Below, one piece after another: positions 26,826 to 37,859 of a stretch of DNA of 64,000 nt. Made by a program: the position numbers and the translations under genes. Under the pieces are notes generated by a model, which did no database searches, was not told the DNA's origin, and saw only the letters and a list, made by a program, of their open reading frames with translations. Location: assembly GCF_001682385.1 (NCBI RefSeq), contig NZ_CP016210.1, positions 4,216,001-4,280,000 on the forward strand, given 5' to 3'. Within the stretch, counting starts at the first letter, position 1, and each line of letters begins with the position of its first letter. The stretch is from Azoarcus olearius. GTDB lineage: Bacteria > Pseudomonadota > Gammaproteobacteria > Burkholderiales > Rhodocyclaceae.

Positions 26826-27391
26826 TGACCGCCGTCGCGCGCACCTTCCCTGCCACCGCGGAGCCTGCCGACGCGGCGGCAGCGCACGCCGCCCGCCTGC
26901 GCGCGTGTTTTCAGCACATCGCGAGCACACGCATGGCAGGCCTGCCGATCTGCAACCCGGCGCTCGGCGTTGCAGTGCCGGCGCTGCTGCCTTTCCAGGG
27001 CGAGTGGCTGGGCGCGCTGGTCACGCCGTGGGCGATCAGCCTGGTGCTGCTGCCGGGCGAGGGCACGCGCTTTCGCGCGATCGGCGTCGGCGACAGCCAG
27101 GACTGGGACTTCCCGTCCGGCCGCTACAGCTTCCTCGGCCACCAGGAAGCGGATCTCGGCGCGTACCAGACCTGTTCGCTCGCCTCGCCGGTGTTCGAAT
27201 TCGCCGATCAGGCCGCCGCCGAAACCTTCGCGCTCGCCGCACTGGAAGCCTTGTTGCGGAACGAGGAGGACGGCGGCGCGGCGCGCGCGCACGACGCCCG
27301 CGAGGCAGCCCGCCTCGCCGGCCTGCCTGCCGCGGCCGCCCCGGTCTCGCGGCGCGCCTTCCTGCGCGGCGCACTCTTCGGCGGCCGCTGA
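26825..27391 (+). CDS. hupJ: Hydrogenase assembly protein HupJ (HoxT/HybE type)
   Basis: 188 residues; the conserved core is GMPICNPALGV-like (LPICNPALGVAVPAL, about 38-52) followed by LGALVTPWAISLVLLPG and a PSGRYSFLGH block. It ends in SRRAFLRGALFGGR, a twin-arginine-like tail that is typical of the family. It is a chaperone of hydrogenase maturation. The coding sequence abuts hupK directly (TGA/ATG adjacent bases). Confidence 0.88.
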   Translation: MTAVARTFPATAEPADAAAAHAARLRACFQHIASTRMAGLPICNPALGVAVPALLPFQGEWLGALVTPWAISLVLLPGEGTRFRAIGVGDSQDWDFPSGRYSFLGHQEADLGAYQTCSLASPVFEFADQAAAETFALAALEALLRNEEDGGAARAHDAREAARLAGLPAAAAPVSRRAFLRGALFGGR

Positions 27392-28498
27392 ATGCTGGCC
27401 GGCACCGCCCTCCAGCTGCATGCCACCGTCGCCGGAGACGGGCGCCTCCATGCGACCGTCCGCACCCTGCGGCCCGCGGCGGCCCGGCTGCTGGTGGGCC
27501 GCCGCGTGGATGAAGCCGTGGCGCTGGCGCCCAGGCTGTTCGCCCTGTGCGGCTGCGCCCAGGGCGCGGCCGCGCGTCTCGCCTGTCGCGCTGCGGCGGG
27601 CGAAGCCGCGGCGCTTGACGAGGGCGACGAGCGCCGCCTCGCCGCCGAGGCGGCGCACGAGCACCTGTGGCGGCTGCTGCTCGACTGGCCGGTGCTGTTC
27701 GGCGCGCCGCCGCAGCGCCAGCGCTATGCCGATCTCCATCGCCGGCTGAGCATCGGGCCGGACGCCACCAGCGCCGGTGCACTGGGCGAAGAACTGCAGC
27801 GGCTCGCCACCGACGAACTCCTCGGCGGCACGCTCCCGCGCCTGCAGGACGCAGCCTCGCTGGACGCCGTGCACGCCAGCCTCGACGCCGCCGGCACCGG
27901 TTTCGCGCGCGTGCTGGCGCAGACGATCGCGCTGGACACCGCTACCGACGGCGCCGCCACGCCGGTGCTCCCTCCGCGCAGCGCCGCCGCCTGGGCCACC
28001 GCGCTGGGGGGCCTGCCGGACCCGCACTTCTGCTCCGCCCCCACGGAGGGCGGCAACGCCGCGGAAACCGGCCCGCTCGCCCGTCACGCGCACCTGCCCG
28101 TTGTTGCGCTGCTGCTCGCCCGCCACCGCCGCATCGCGGCACGCCTGCTGGCCAAGGTCATCGACGTGGCCGATTGCGGCGCCCGCCTTGCCGGCGCCCC
28201 GGGCACGCCGCTGGCGGACGCCATCGCGCCGGCGCCCGGCCTGGGCCTCGCCTGTGTCGACACCGCGCGCGGCACCTTGCTGCACGGCGTGCGGGTCGAG
28301 GCCGGACGCATCGCCGACTACCGCATCTGCGCCCCGACCGACTGGCATTTCCACCCCGGCGGCGCCTTCGTGCGCGAGGCCAAGGGCCGGCACGCCGCCG
28401 ACGAGGCCGGCACCCGGCTGCGGCTGCACGCACTCGCGCTGTCGCTCGACCCCTGCGTGGCCTTCGAGCTGAACGTGGAGGACAGCGTCCATGCATGA
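27392..28498 (+). CDS. hupK: HupK/HoxV, degenerate large-subunit-like scaffold
   Basis: 368 residues related to the hydrogenase large subunit but with broken metal motifs: LCGCAQG stands where ICGVCxG would be, and DPCVAFEL replaces DPCxxC-H. HoxV/HupK is thought to be a scaffold for assembling the Fe(CN)2CO unit before transfer to the large subunit. Ala/Arg-rich overall, with the best conservation in the C-terminal third (GVRVEAGRIADYRICAPTDW). It overlaps hypA by 8 bases. Confidence 0.88.
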   Translation: MLAGTALQLHATVAGDGRLHATVRTLRPAAARLLVGRRVDEAVALAPRLFALCGCAQGAAARLACRAAAGEAAALDEGDERRLAAEAAHEHLWRLLLDWPVLFGAPPQRQRYADLHRRLSIGPDATSAGALGEELQRLATDELLGGTLPRLQDAASLDAVHASLDAAGTGFARVLAQTIALDTATDGAATPVLPPRSAAAWATALGGLPDPHFCSAPTEGGNAAETGPLARHAHLPVVALLLARHRRIAARLLAKVIDVADCGARLAGAPGTPLADAIAPAPGLGLACVDTARGTLLHGVRVEAGRIADYRICAPTDWHFHPGGAFVREAKGRHAADEAGTRLRLHALALSLDPCVAFELNVEDSVHA

Positions 28499-28835
28499 GA
28501 TGTCGCTCGCCGAGGGCATACGCGGCATCGTCGAAGACGTCGCGCGCGAGAACGGCGCGACGCGGGTGGCGCGGGTGGTGCTGGAAATCGGCGAACTCGC
28601 CTCGGTCGAGGTCGAGGCGCTGCGCTTCTGCCTGGACGTGGTGCTGAAGGACAGCGTCGCGGACGGCGCCGCCGTGGACATCGAGGCCGTGCCCGGCAGC
28701 GGCTGGTGCATGCAGTGCGCCACAGTGGTGCCGATCGCCCAGCGCTACGATGCCTGTCCACAGTGCGGCGGCTATCAGGTGCAGCCGACGGGCGGCACCG
28801 AGATGCGGGTGAAGGAACTGGCGCTGGGCGACTGA
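28491..28835 (+). CDS. hypA: Hydrogenase nickel metallochaperone HypA
   Basis: 114 residues. Nickel site at MHE (His2); zinc site made of C73-x2-C76 and C89-x2-C92. It works with HypB to insert Ni into HupL (and possibly HoxC). ATG 28491 is required to keep His2. The next gene, hypB, begins after 138 bases that contain a palindromic element. Confidence 0.95.
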   Translation: MHEMSLAEGIRGIVEDVARENGATRVARVVLEIGELASVEVEALRFCLDVVLKDSVADGAAVDIEAVPGSGWCMQCATVVPIAQRYDACPQCGGYQVQPTGGTEMRVKELALGD

Positions 28836-28903
28836 CTGAACGACACCCGCCCGGGGAATGGAACGGAAACGTAAGCAGGCGCCGGGACAGGCCTGATTTA
28901 CTC

Positions 28904-28922
28904 CCTCCCCTTCAAGGGGAGG
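28904..28922. repeat. Palindrome between hypA and hypB
   Basis: CCTCCCCTT-C-AAGGGGAGG at 28904-28922, 9-bp arms. Its first 14 bases, CCTCCCCTTCAAGG, recur at 44085-44098 in another intergenic gap. This suggests a dispersed REP-like element rather than a local control site; it could still form an mRNA hairpin inside the hyp message. Confidence 0.5.
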
Positions 28923-28973
28923 AACGACAAAGCCGCCGCGGATGGTCGCGGCAACACACGGAGAACACACGAG

Positions 28974-29897
28974 ATGTGCACGGTTTGCGGCTGCGGCAGT
29001 GGCGAATTGCGATACAACGGTCAGCCCGCGACGGCCAAGGCGGCGCGCAAACCCGCGGTCGCGACCGGCTTTCGCCCGCTGCCGGCTTCGCCCGCTGTGG
29101 GTGAGCCGCCCGCGCATGCACATCAGGACCCTGCGCCGGTTGCCAGCGCCGGGGCGCTCGACTACGGCCAGGGCCCAGCCCATGCCCATGCGCCGGGGCT
29201 GTCGCAGCAGCAGATGGTGAAGATCGAGCGCGACATCCTCGGCAAGAACGACGCGCTCGCCGCAGCCAACCGCGACTGGCTCGCGCGGCGCGGCGTGTTC
29301 TCGCTCAACCTCGTCTCCAGCCCGGGTTCGGGCAAGACCACGCTGCTGGTGAAGACCATCGAACGCCTCGCCGGCCGCGTGCCGGTGGCGGTGATCGAGG
29401 GCGACCAGCAGACCGAGTTCGACGCCGAGCGCATCCGCGCCACCGGCGCGCCGGCGCTGCAGATCAACACCGGCAAGGGCTGTCACCTCGACGCCCACAT
29501 GGTGGGCGAAGCCTTCTCGCGGCTGCCGATCGCCGAGCGCAGCCTGCTGCTGATCGAGAACGTCGGCAACCTCGTCTGTCCGGCCGCGTTCGACCTCGGC
29601 GAGGCCCACAAGGTGGTGATCCTGTCGGTGACCGAGGGCGAGGACAAGCCGCTGAAGTATCCGGACATGTTCGCCGCGGCCGACCTGATGCTGCTCTCCA
29701 AGGTCGATCTGCTGCCCTACCTCAGTTTCGACGTCGAGCGCGCGATCGGCTATGCGCGCCGGGTCAATCCGCGGCTGCAGGTGCTGCAGCTGTCGTCCAC
29801 CAGCGGAAGCGGTTTCGACGAATGGCTGGCGTGGATCGACGCCGGCCTCGCAGACCGGGCCGGCGCCGCGGCCCGCGCAGCGGAGAACCCATCATGA
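28974..29897 (+). CDS. hypB: Hydrogenase nickel GTPase HypB
   Basis: 307 residues. The N-terminal MCTVCGCG (C2, C5, C7) is the high-affinity nickel site. A short His-poor, Pro/Ala-rich linker (about 17-75, with HAH at 48-50 and HAHA from 70) stands where rhizobial proteins have a long His-rich nickel store. G domain: GSGKTT (118-123), [10 protein letters not shown], and SKVD for guanine. GTP hydrolysis drives nickel delivery with HypA. The stop overlaps hypF (ATGA). Confidence 0.95.
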   Translation: MCTVCGCGSGELRYNGQPATAKAARKPAVATGFRPLPASPAVGEPPAHAHQDPAPVASAGALDYGQGPAHAHAPGLSQQQMVKIERDILGKNDALAAANRDWLARRGVFSLNLVSSPGSGKTTLLVKTIERLAGRVPVAVIEGDQQTEFDAERIRATGAPALQINTGKGCHLDAHMVGEAFSRLPIAERSLLLIENVGNLVCPAAFDLGEAHKVVILSVTEGEDKPLKYPDMFAAADLMLLSKVDLLPYLSFDVERAIGYARRVNPRLQVLQLSSTSGSGFDEWLAWIDAGLADRAGAAARAAENPS

Positions 29898-32266
29898 GCG
29901 AAGACACCAGCACCAGCCCGCGGCAGCCGCGCTTCGAACGGCGGCGCTTCTACGTGCGCGGGGTGGTCCAGGGCGTGGGTTTCCGGCCCTTCGTGTACCG
30001 CCTGGCGCAGGAACTGGAGCTGTCGGGCTGGGTGCGCAATGATGGCGGCGGGGTCGAGATCGAGGTGCAGGGCACGGCGGGCAACCTGTCCGCCCTCGCC
30101 GCCCGCCTGCGCGGCGAGGCGCCGCCGCTGGCCCGCATCGACACGCTGGAATCCGAGCTGCGCGAGTTCGACCCGGCCGACCACGGCTTCACGATCACTG
30201 CGTCGCGCGGCGGCGAGATCACGACCGCGATCAGCCACGACGCCGCGGTGTGCCCCGACTGTCTGCGCGAGATGTTCGATCCGTCGAACCGGCGCTGGCG
30301 CTACCCCTTCATCAACTGTACGCACTGCGGGCCACGCTACACGCTGACCCACGGCCTGCCCTACGACCGCGTCAATACCAGCATGGCGGCCTTCGCGCTG
30401 TGCCCGGACTGCGCGCACGAATACGCCTCGCCGCGCGATCGCCGCTTCCACGCCGAACCCAACGCCTGTCCCGAATGCGGGCCGCGGCTGGGCTTGCTGG
30501 AGGGCTTCGGCATCACCGTCGCCACCCGCGACCCCGTGGCCGAGACGCTGCTGCGCCTGCTGTGCGGCGAAATCGTCGCGGTCAAGGGCGTGGGCGGCTT
30601 CCACCTGATGTGCGACGCGCGCAACCCCGAGGCGGTGGGCCGCCTGCGCGAACGCAAGTCGCGCGAGAACAAGCCCTTCGCGCTGATGGTGGCCAACCTG
30701 GAATCCGCCCGCCACTGGGCGCGGCTGAGCAGCACCGACGAGCAGCTGCTCGCCGCGCCGGAGCGCCCGGTGGTGCTGTGCGACAAGCGCCCCAGCGTCG
30801 ATCAGGAGCTGTGGGACGTCGCCCCCGCGCTTGCCGCGGTGGGCCTGATGCTGCCCTACACCCCGCTGCACTACCTGCTGTTCCACGACTACGCCGGGCG
30901 CCCGCCGGGCACCGAATGGCTGCGGCGGCCGCTGGACCTCGCGCTGGTGTGCACCTCGGCCAACCCGGGCGGCGAGCCGCTGGTCACCGGCAACCGCGAG
31001 GCCACGCGGCGGCTGATGGGCATCGCCGACGCCTACCTGATCCACGACCGCGACATCGTCGTGCGCTGCGACGACTCGGTGGTGCGCAGCCTGCCGGCGG
31101 TGCGCGCGGGCGACGACGGCGTGCAGTTCATCCGCCGCTCGCGCGGCTACACCCCGCGCGCGCTGCGCCTCACCGAGAAAGGGCCGGCGGTGCTGGCCTT
31201 CGGCGGGCTGCTGAAGAACGCGCTCTGTCTCACCCGTGGCGACGAGGCCTTCCTGTCCCAGCACATCGGCGACCTCGAATCCGCCAGCGCCTGCCAGGCG
31301 CTCGACGAAATCGCCGAGCACCTGCAGCGCATCCTCGCGCTGTCGCCCGAAGCGGTGGCGCACGACCTGCATCCCGACTTCCCCTCCACGCGCGCGGCCG
31401 AGGCGCTGGCCGAACGGCTGGGCGTGCCCGCATTCGCCGTCCAGCACCACCACGCCCACGTCGCCGCGGTGGAGGCCGAACACCACCACCGCGGCCCGGT
31501 GCTCGGGCTGGCGCTGGACGGCGTGGGGCTGGGCACCGACGGTCAGGCCTGGGGCGGCGAACTGCTGCGGGTGGACGGCGCGCGCTTCGAGCGCCTCGGC
31601 CACCTCGCGCCGCTGCCGCTGCCGGGCGCCGACAAGGCGGCGCGCGAGCCGTGGCGGATGGCCGCGGCAGTGCTGCACCGGCTCGGCCGCGGCGAGGAGA
31701 TCGCGGCCCGCTTCCACGAAGAACAGGCCGCGTGGCGGCTCGCGGAGCTGATCGCGGCGGGCACGCGCTGCCCGCCCACCACCAGCCTGGGGCGCTGGTT
31801 CGACGCCGCCGCCGGCCTGCTCGGCGTGTGCCGCCGCATGGGCTATGAAGGCGAAGCCGCGATGCGGCTGGAAACGCTCGCGGCCGAGTTCGGCCCGGTG
31901 CTGCCGCTGCACGGACGCTGGCGCATGGCGCAGGGCGGCAGCGACGGCGGCACGCTGGACCTGCTGCCGCTGCTCGCCGAACTGGCGGACGAACCCGATA
32001 CAGCGCGCGGCGCGGCGCTGTTCCATGCCACGCTGGCCGCCGCGCTCGAAGCCTGGACGCTGCGCGCCGCCGACCTCTCCGGCGTGCGCACGGTCGCGCT
32101 GTCCGGCGGCTGTTTCCTCAACCGCCTGCTGTCGCGCGACCTGTCGCGGCGGCTGGCATCGCGCGGCCTCACCGTGCTGGAGGCCCGCCAGGTGCCGCCC
32201 AACGACGGCGGCCTCGCACTCGGGCAGGCGCACGTCGCCCGCCATCTGCTGACCGAAGGAATCTGA
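29894..32266 (+). CDS. hypF: Carbamoyltransferase HypF
   Basis: 790 residues; makes the thiocarbamate on HypE that becomes cyanide. Domains in order: acylphosphatase ([14 protein letters not shown], about 24-37), two zinc-finger units (four CxxC pairs, about 118-198), YrdC-like (about 205-395) and Kae1-like carbamoyltransferase with [14 protein letters not shown]. Full length for the family. The ATG at 29894, overlapping the hypB stop, is chosen over an upstream in-frame start that would add an Arg-rich leader. Confidence 0.95.
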   Translation: MSEDTSTSPRQPRFERRRFYVRGVVQGVGFRPFVYRLAQELELSGWVRNDGGGVEIEVQGTAGNLSALAARLRGEAPPLARIDTLESELREFDPADHGFTITASRGGEITTAISHDAAVCPDCLREMFDPSNRRWRYPFINCTHCGPRYTLTHGLPYDRVNTSMAAFALCPDCAHEYASPRDRRFHAEPNACPECGPRLGLLEGFGITVATRDPVAETLLRLLCGEIVAVKGVGGFHLMCDARNPEAVGRLRERKSRENKPFALMVANLESARHWARLSSTDEQLLAAPERPVVLCDKRPSVDQELWDVAPALAAVGLMLPYTPLHYLLFHDYAGRPPGTEWLRRPLDLALVCTSANPGGEPLVTGNREATRRLMGIADAYLIHDRDIVVRCDDSVVRSLPAVRAGDDGVQFIRRSRGYTPRALRLTEKGPAVLAFGGLLKNALCLTRGDEAFLSQHIGDLESASACQALDEIAEHLQRILALSPEAVAHDLHPDFPSTRAAEALAERLGVPAFAVQHHHAHVAAVEAEHHHRGPVLGLALDGVGLGTDGQAWGGELLRVDGARFERLGHLAPLPLPGADKAAREPWRMAAAVLHRLGRGEEIAARFHEEQAAWRLAELIAAGTRCPPTTSLGRWFDAAAGLLGVCRRMGYEGEAAMRLETLAAEFGPVLPLHGRWRMAQGGSDGGTLDLLPLLAELADEPDTARGAALFHATLAAALEAWTLRAADLSGVRTVALSGGCFLNRLLSRDLSRRLASRGLTVLEARQVPPNDGGLALGQAHVARHLLTEGI

Positions 32267-32270
32267 TCCG

Positions 32271-32510
32271 ATGTGCCTTGCCGTCCCTGCCCGCGTTTCG
32301 GAACTGCTCCCCAACGACACCGCCCGCGTCGAACTCGGCGGCGTCACCAAGGAAATCTCGCTTGCGCTGGTCGATGAGGTCGCGGTGGGCGACTACGTCA
32401 TCGTCCACGTCGGCTACGCGCTCTCCAAGCTCGACCGCGAGGAGGCCGAGGCCACGCTGGCGCTGTTCGCCGAAGCCGGGCTGACGCCCTCGCTGGAGGG
32501 CGCGCAATGA
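32271..32510 (+). CDS. hypC: Hydrogenase assembly chaperone HypC
   Basis: 79 residues starting MCLAVPARV with the essential Cys2. It shuttles the Fe(CN)2CO unit with HypD. The mid-segment GDYVIVHVGYALSKLD is the standard HypC strand-helix. It starts 4 bases after hypF and overlaps hypD by 4 bases. Confidence 0.96.
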   Translation: MCLAVPARVSELLPNDTARVELGGVTKEISLALVDEVAVGDYVIVHVGYALSKLDREEAEATLALFAEAGLTPSLEGAQ

Positions 32511-33649
32511 AGTACGTGGACGAATTCCGCGACGGCGAACTCGCCCGCGGCCTTGGCGAGGCGATCCGGCGCGAGGCCGATCCCGGCCGCCACTACGCCT
32601 TCATGGAGTTCTGCGGCGGCCACACCCACGCCATCTCGCGCTACGGCGTGATCGACCTGCTGCCGAAGAACGTGCGCATGGTGCACGGCCCCGGCTGCCC
32701 GGTGTGCGTGCTGCCGGTGGGCCGCATCGACATGGCGATCAAGCTCGCGATGGAGCGCGCGGTGACGATCTGCACCTACGGCGACTGCCTGCGCGTGCCC
32801 GCCTCCGACGGCCTCTCGCTGCTGAAGGCGCGCGCCCACCTGGATAAATCCCGCGCCGACATCCGCATGGTGTATTCCGCCGCCGATGCGCTCGCGCTCG
32901 CCCAGCGCGAGCCGCAGCGCGAGGTGGTGTTCCTCGCGATCGGCTTCGAGACCACCACGCCGCCCACCGCGCTGGTGCTGAAGCAGGCGCAGGCACTGGG
33001 GCTGAAGAACTTCAGCGTGCTGTGCAACCACGTGCTGACCCCGGCGGCGATCGTCGCCATCCTCGAACACCCCGAGGGCAGCGGCGTGCAGCTCGACGGC
33101 TTCGTCGGCCCGGCGCACGTCTCCACGGTGATCGGCAGCCGGCCCTACGACTTCGTCGCCACGCAGTACAACAAGCCGGTGGTGATCGCCGGCTTCGAGC
33201 CGCTCGACGTGATGCAGTCCATCCTGATGCTGGTGCGCCAGGTGAATGACGGTCGCGCCGCGGTCGAGAACGAATTCACCCGCGCCGTCACCCCGGACGG
33301 CAACCGCAAGGCGCAGGCCCTGGTCGCCGAGGTCTTCGAGCTGCGCGACAGCTACGAATGGCGCGGCCTCGGCAGCCTGCCGCAGTCGGCGCTGAAGATC
33401 CGCGCCGAGTTCGCCGCATGGGATGCCGAGGCCAGGTTCGGCATCGGCTACACCCCGGTCGCCGACCACAAGGCCTGCGAGTGCGGCACCATCCTGCGCG
33501 GCGAAAAGCGCCCGGCCGACTGCAAGCTGTTCGGCACCGTGTGCACGCCGGAAACGCCGATGGGCTCGTGCATGGTGTCCTCCGAAGGCGCCTGCGCCGC
33601 CCACTACAATTACGGCCGTTTCCGCGACATCGCGGTGGTGGCCGCCTGA
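32507..33649 (+). CDS. hypD: Hydrogenase iron-centre scaffold HypD
   Basis: 380 residues. Conserved blocks are all present: FCGGHTHAISRYG, HGPGCPVCVLP, GFETTTPPTA and the C-terminal cysteine cluster beginning CECGTILRG with further Cys in GTVCTPETPMGSC and GAC. These hold a [4Fe-4S] cluster and the thiols for Fe(CN)2CO assembly with HypC. The start overlaps hypC. Confidence 0.96.
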   Translation: MKYVDEFRDGELARGLGEAIRREADPGRHYAFMEFCGGHTHAISRYGVIDLLPKNVRMVHGPGCPVCVLPVGRIDMAIKLAMERAVTICTYGDCLRVPASDGLSLLKARAHLDKSRADIRMVYSAADALALAQREPQREVVFLAIGFETTTPPTALVLKQAQALGLKNFSVLCNHVLTPAAIVAILEHPEGSGVQLDGFVGPAHVSTVIGSRPYDFVATQYNKPVVIAGFEPLDVMQSILMLVRQVNDGRAAVENEFTRAVTPDGNRKAQALVAEVFELRDSYEWRGLGSLPQSALKIRAEFAAWDAEARFGIGYTPVADHKACECGTILRGEKRPADCKLFGTVCTPETPMGSCMVSSEGACAAHYNYGRFRDIAVVAA

Positions 33650-33717
33650 CGCATCCCCGCGCAGCCACGCCGGCCCGGCCGGCGCCGGCTGCGCCCCTAC
33701 CGCACCGACATCCGCCG

Positions 33718-34770
33718 ATGAAAGCCAACTACACCCGCCCGCTGGACCTCAAGCATGGCCGCGTCGACATGAACCACGGCGCCGGCGGCCGCGCCACCGC
33801 GCAGCTGGTCTCCGAACTCTTCGCCCGCGCCTTCGACAACCCCTGGCTCGCCCAGGGCGACGACGGCGCGGTGCTGCCGGCGCCCGAACCCGGCGAACGC
33901 CTGGTGATGGCGACCGACGGCCACGTGGTGTCGCCGCTGTTCTTTCCGGGCGGCGACATCGGCAGCCTGGCGGTGCACGGCACGGTCAACGACCTGGCGG
34001 TGATGGGCGCGCGCCCGCTCTACCTGTCGGCCAGCTTCATCCTGGAAGAAGGCTATCCGCTCGCCGACCTCAAGCGCATCGTCGACGCCATGGCCGAGGC
34101 CAGCCGCAGCGTCGGTGTGCCGGTGGTCACCGGCGACACCAAGGTGGTCGAGCAGGGCAAGGGCGACGGCGTCTTCATTGCCACCACTGGCGTCGGCGCG
34201 CTGCCCCCGGGCCGGGCGCCGGGTGGCGCCAGCGCGCGCCCGGGCGACGTGGTGCTGGTGTCGGGCAGCATGGGCGACCACGGCATGGCCATCCTCGCGG
34301 TGCGCGAGGCGCTCGCCTTCGACAGCGAAATCCGCTCCGACAGCGCACCGCTCGCCTGTTTGGTCGAAACGCTGTACGCCGCGGTGCCGGCCGACGCGAT
34401 CCGCGTGCTGCGCGATCCCACCCGCGGCGGGCTGGCCACCACGCTCAACGAGATCGCGCGCCAGTCCGGCGCCGGCATGCTGATCGACGAGGCCGCGATC
34501 CCGGTGCACCCGCAGGTGGAAGCCGCCTGCGAGCTGCTCGGGCTGGACCCGCTCTATCTCGCCAACGAGGGCAAGCTGATCGTCGTCTGCGCGCCAGAGC
34601 ACGCCGAGGCCGCGCTTGCCGCCATGCGGGCCCATCCGCGCGGCCGGGACGCCGCACGCATCGGCACCGTGATCGCGGACGATCACCACTTCGTACAGCT
34701 GCGCACCGCGCTCGGCGGCATGCGCATGCTCGACTGGCTGTCGGGCGAACCGCTGCCGCGCATCTGCTGA
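33718..34770 (+). CDS. hypE: Hydrogenase cyanide-forming protein HypE
   Basis: 350 residues of the PurM/HypE family. It has the MNHGAGGRAT start block, ATDGHVVSPLFFPGGDIG, and a C-terminal PRIC tail whose final cysteine receives the carbamoyl group from HypF and is dehydrated to thiocyanate. The ATG at 33718 lies 68 bases after hypD; no earlier start fits the family. It is followed after 13 bases by hoxA, so the regulator is probably co-transcribed. Confidence 0.95.
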   Translation: MKANYTRPLDLKHGRVDMNHGAGGRATAQLVSELFARAFDNPWLAQGDDGAVLPAPEPGERLVMATDGHVVSPLFFPGGDIGSLAVHGTVNDLAVMGARPLYLSASFILEEGYPLADLKRIVDAMAEASRSVGVPVVTGDTKVVEQGKGDGVFIATTGVGALPPGRAPGGASARPGDVVLVSGSMGDHGMAILAVREALAFDSEIRSDSAPLACLVETLYAAVPADAIRVLRDPTRGGLATTLNEIARQSGAGMLIDEAAIPVHPQVEAACELLGLDPLYLANEGKLIVVCAPEHAEAALAAMRAHPRGRDAARIGTVIADDHHFVQLRTALGGMRMLDWLSGEPLPRIC

Positions 34771-34783
34771 GCGCCGCCGACCG

Positions 34784-36241
<1,458 letters not shown>

Positions 36242-36256
36242 AGCCGCGCGGCCACC

Positions 36257-36553
36257 TCAGCCGCGCAGGCCGCGGCGCTCATCCACCTCGGCGAGCGCGC
36301 GCAGGATGAAGGCAGAGGTCGGCCCGACGCCTTCGCTTTCCACCGCGTGCTCCACGGTGGTGAACGCCAGCACCAGCAGGCCTCGCATCTTGTCGAACGC
36401 AGCCTCGTTGCCCTGGCGCAGCCGAGGGTCGTTATGTAGCACCGCGTCCATCACCCCGGGGTCGCGCAGGCGCAGCCCGCACAGCGCCGCCAGCGTCGCG
36501 AGTTCGTGGATGATGTCGTCCAGATCCTGCTGGAAATGCGGCAGCCCGTTCAT
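36257..36553 (-). CDS. Small conserved-looking protein inside the hox sensory segment
   Basis: 98 residues, acidic to neutral, mostly helical, no signal or membrane segment. The start is fixed by a strong GAGGAGG ribosome binding site upstream of MNGLPHFQQDL. It lies on the minus strand between hoxA and hoxB, converging with hoxA (15 bases between stops) and diverging from hoxB. I do not recognise the family. Good codon use and the ribosome binding site argue that it is expressed. Confidence 0.6.
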   Translation of the reverse strand: MNGLPHFQQDLDDIIHELATLAALCGLRLRDPGVMDAVLHNDPRLRQGNEAAFDKMRGLLVLAFTTVEHAVESEGVGPTSAFILRALAEVDERRGLRG

Positions 36554-36706
36554 CGCACGCCTCCTCGGCCGGGTGAAAGCGGTGACTGTGCCGCAACCTC
36601 TGCTGCAGCGCAACACGGCTCCACCCCGTCGCTTTCCGGCCCGCGCCGGCGCGGGTTTCCGCACCGGCCTTTGCGGCGTCCTCCGCTAATGGTTCAATCT
36701 CGCCCC

Positions 36707-37702
36707 ATGAACCTCATCTGGCTCCAATCCGGCGGTTGCGGCGGCTGCACGATGTCGCTGCTGTGCTCGGACGCGCGCGATCTCCTCGGCCTGCTGCGCG
36801 ACGCCGGGATCAACATCCTGTGGCATCCCTCGTTGTCCGAACAGACCGGACCGGAGGCGCTGGCGCTGCTGGAAGCCTGCGCGAACGGCGAGATTCCGCT
36901 CGATCTGCTGTGCGTGGAAGGCGCGATGCTGCGCGGCCCCGCCGGCAGCGGCCGCTTCCATGTGCTGGCCGGCAGCGGCAAGCCGATGATCCACTGGGTG
37001 GAGGCGCTGGCCGCGCGCGCGCGCCACACGCTGGCGATCGGCTCCTGCGCGGCCTGGGGTGGCATCAGCGCCGGCGGCACCAACCCCACCGAGGCCTGCG
37101 GCCTGCAATACGAGGGTGAAACCCGCGGCGGCCTCCTCGGCGCCGGCTATCGCGGCAGCGCCGGCCTGCCGGTAATCAACGTGGCCGGCTGCCCCACGCA
37201 CCCCGGCTGGGTGGTCGACACGCTGCTGGCGCTCGCGCTGGGCGAGTTCGGCGCCGACGCGCTCGATGCGCTCGCGCGGCCGCGCTTCTACGCCGATCAG
37301 CTGGTGCACCACGGCTGCTCGCGCAACGAGTTCTACGAGTTCAAGGCCAGCGCCGAAAAGCCCTCCGACCTCGGCTGCATGATGGAGCACCTCGGCTGCA
37401 AGGGCACCCAGGCCCATGCGGACTGCAACCTGCGGCCTTGGAACGGCAGCGGCTCGTGCACCAGCGGCGGCTACGCCTGCATCTCGTGCACCGAACCCGG
37501 CTTCGAGACTCCCGGCCATCCCTTCGCGCAGACGCCCAAGGTGGCCGGCATCCCGATCGGCCTGCCGTCCGACATGCCGAAGGCCTGGTTCGTGGCGCTG
37601 GCGGCGCTGTCCAAGTCGGCCACGCCGCGCCGCGTGCGCGAAAACGCCACCGCCGACCACCCGCAGATCACGCCGGCGATCCGCCGCACCGGACTGAAAT
37701 GA
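36707..37702 (+). CDS. hoxB: H2-sensing regulatory hydrogenase small subunit
   Basis: 331 residues, near-identical in pattern to Ralstonia HoxB (HupU). There is no Tat leader, so it stays in the cytoplasm. The proximal cluster is of the ordinary four-Cys kind: SGGCGGC (C11, C14) and a CAAWGG with glycine where HupS has cysteine. Medial and distal ligands (HHGCSRNEFYEF, GCMMEHLGCKG, CxSGGYACISC) are intact. With HoxC it reports H2 to HoxJ. An ATG at 36689 would add six residues and is possible. Confidence 0.95.
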   Translation: MNLIWLQSGGCGGCTMSLLCSDARDLLGLLRDAGINILWHPSLSEQTGPEALALLEACANGEIPLDLLCVEGAMLRGPAGSGRFHVLAGSGKPMIHWVEALAARARHTLAIGSCAAWGGISAGGTNPTEACGLQYEGETRGGLLGAGYRGSAGLPVINVAGCPTHPGWVVDTLLALALGEFGADALDALARPRFYADQLVHHGCSRNEFYEFKASAEKPSDLGCMMEHLGCKGTQAHADCNLRPWNGSGSCTSGGYACISCTEPGFETPGHPFAQTPKVAGIPIGLPSDMPKAWFVALAALSKSATPRRVRENATADHPQITPAIRRTGLK

Positions 37703-37859
37703 GAGCCCCCACGCTCACTGCGTTCGCGGAGGGTCGGCTTTGCACAGCCGACCCGCTCGACCGGCACGGCGCAGTGCGCCGCGAAACCCCGGTCTCGCCC
37801 CCCCGAGGGGGCTTCGCCACGCTTGGGGCGGCCCGGCGCATGGCGACCACGAGGTGGTC
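37703..37859. repeat. Hairpin-rich intergenic element between hoxB and hoxC
   Basis: 157 bases separate two genes that are normally adjacent. They include a perfect 9-bp hairpin GGGTCGGCT/AGCCGACCC (37731-37754) and a CCCCGAGGGGGC palindrome followed by a TTGGGGCGGCCCGG-type segment. Similar C/G-rich modules are common between genes of Burkholderiales. It looks like a dispersed REP-like insertion that may reduce read-through from hoxB to hoxC. Confidence 0.5.

Noticed and set aside
27345-27388. Twin-arginine motif at the end of HupJ as a Tat signal
   Set aside because: It is C-terminal and not followed by a hydrophobic stretch; a similar tail is a family feature, so no export is implied.
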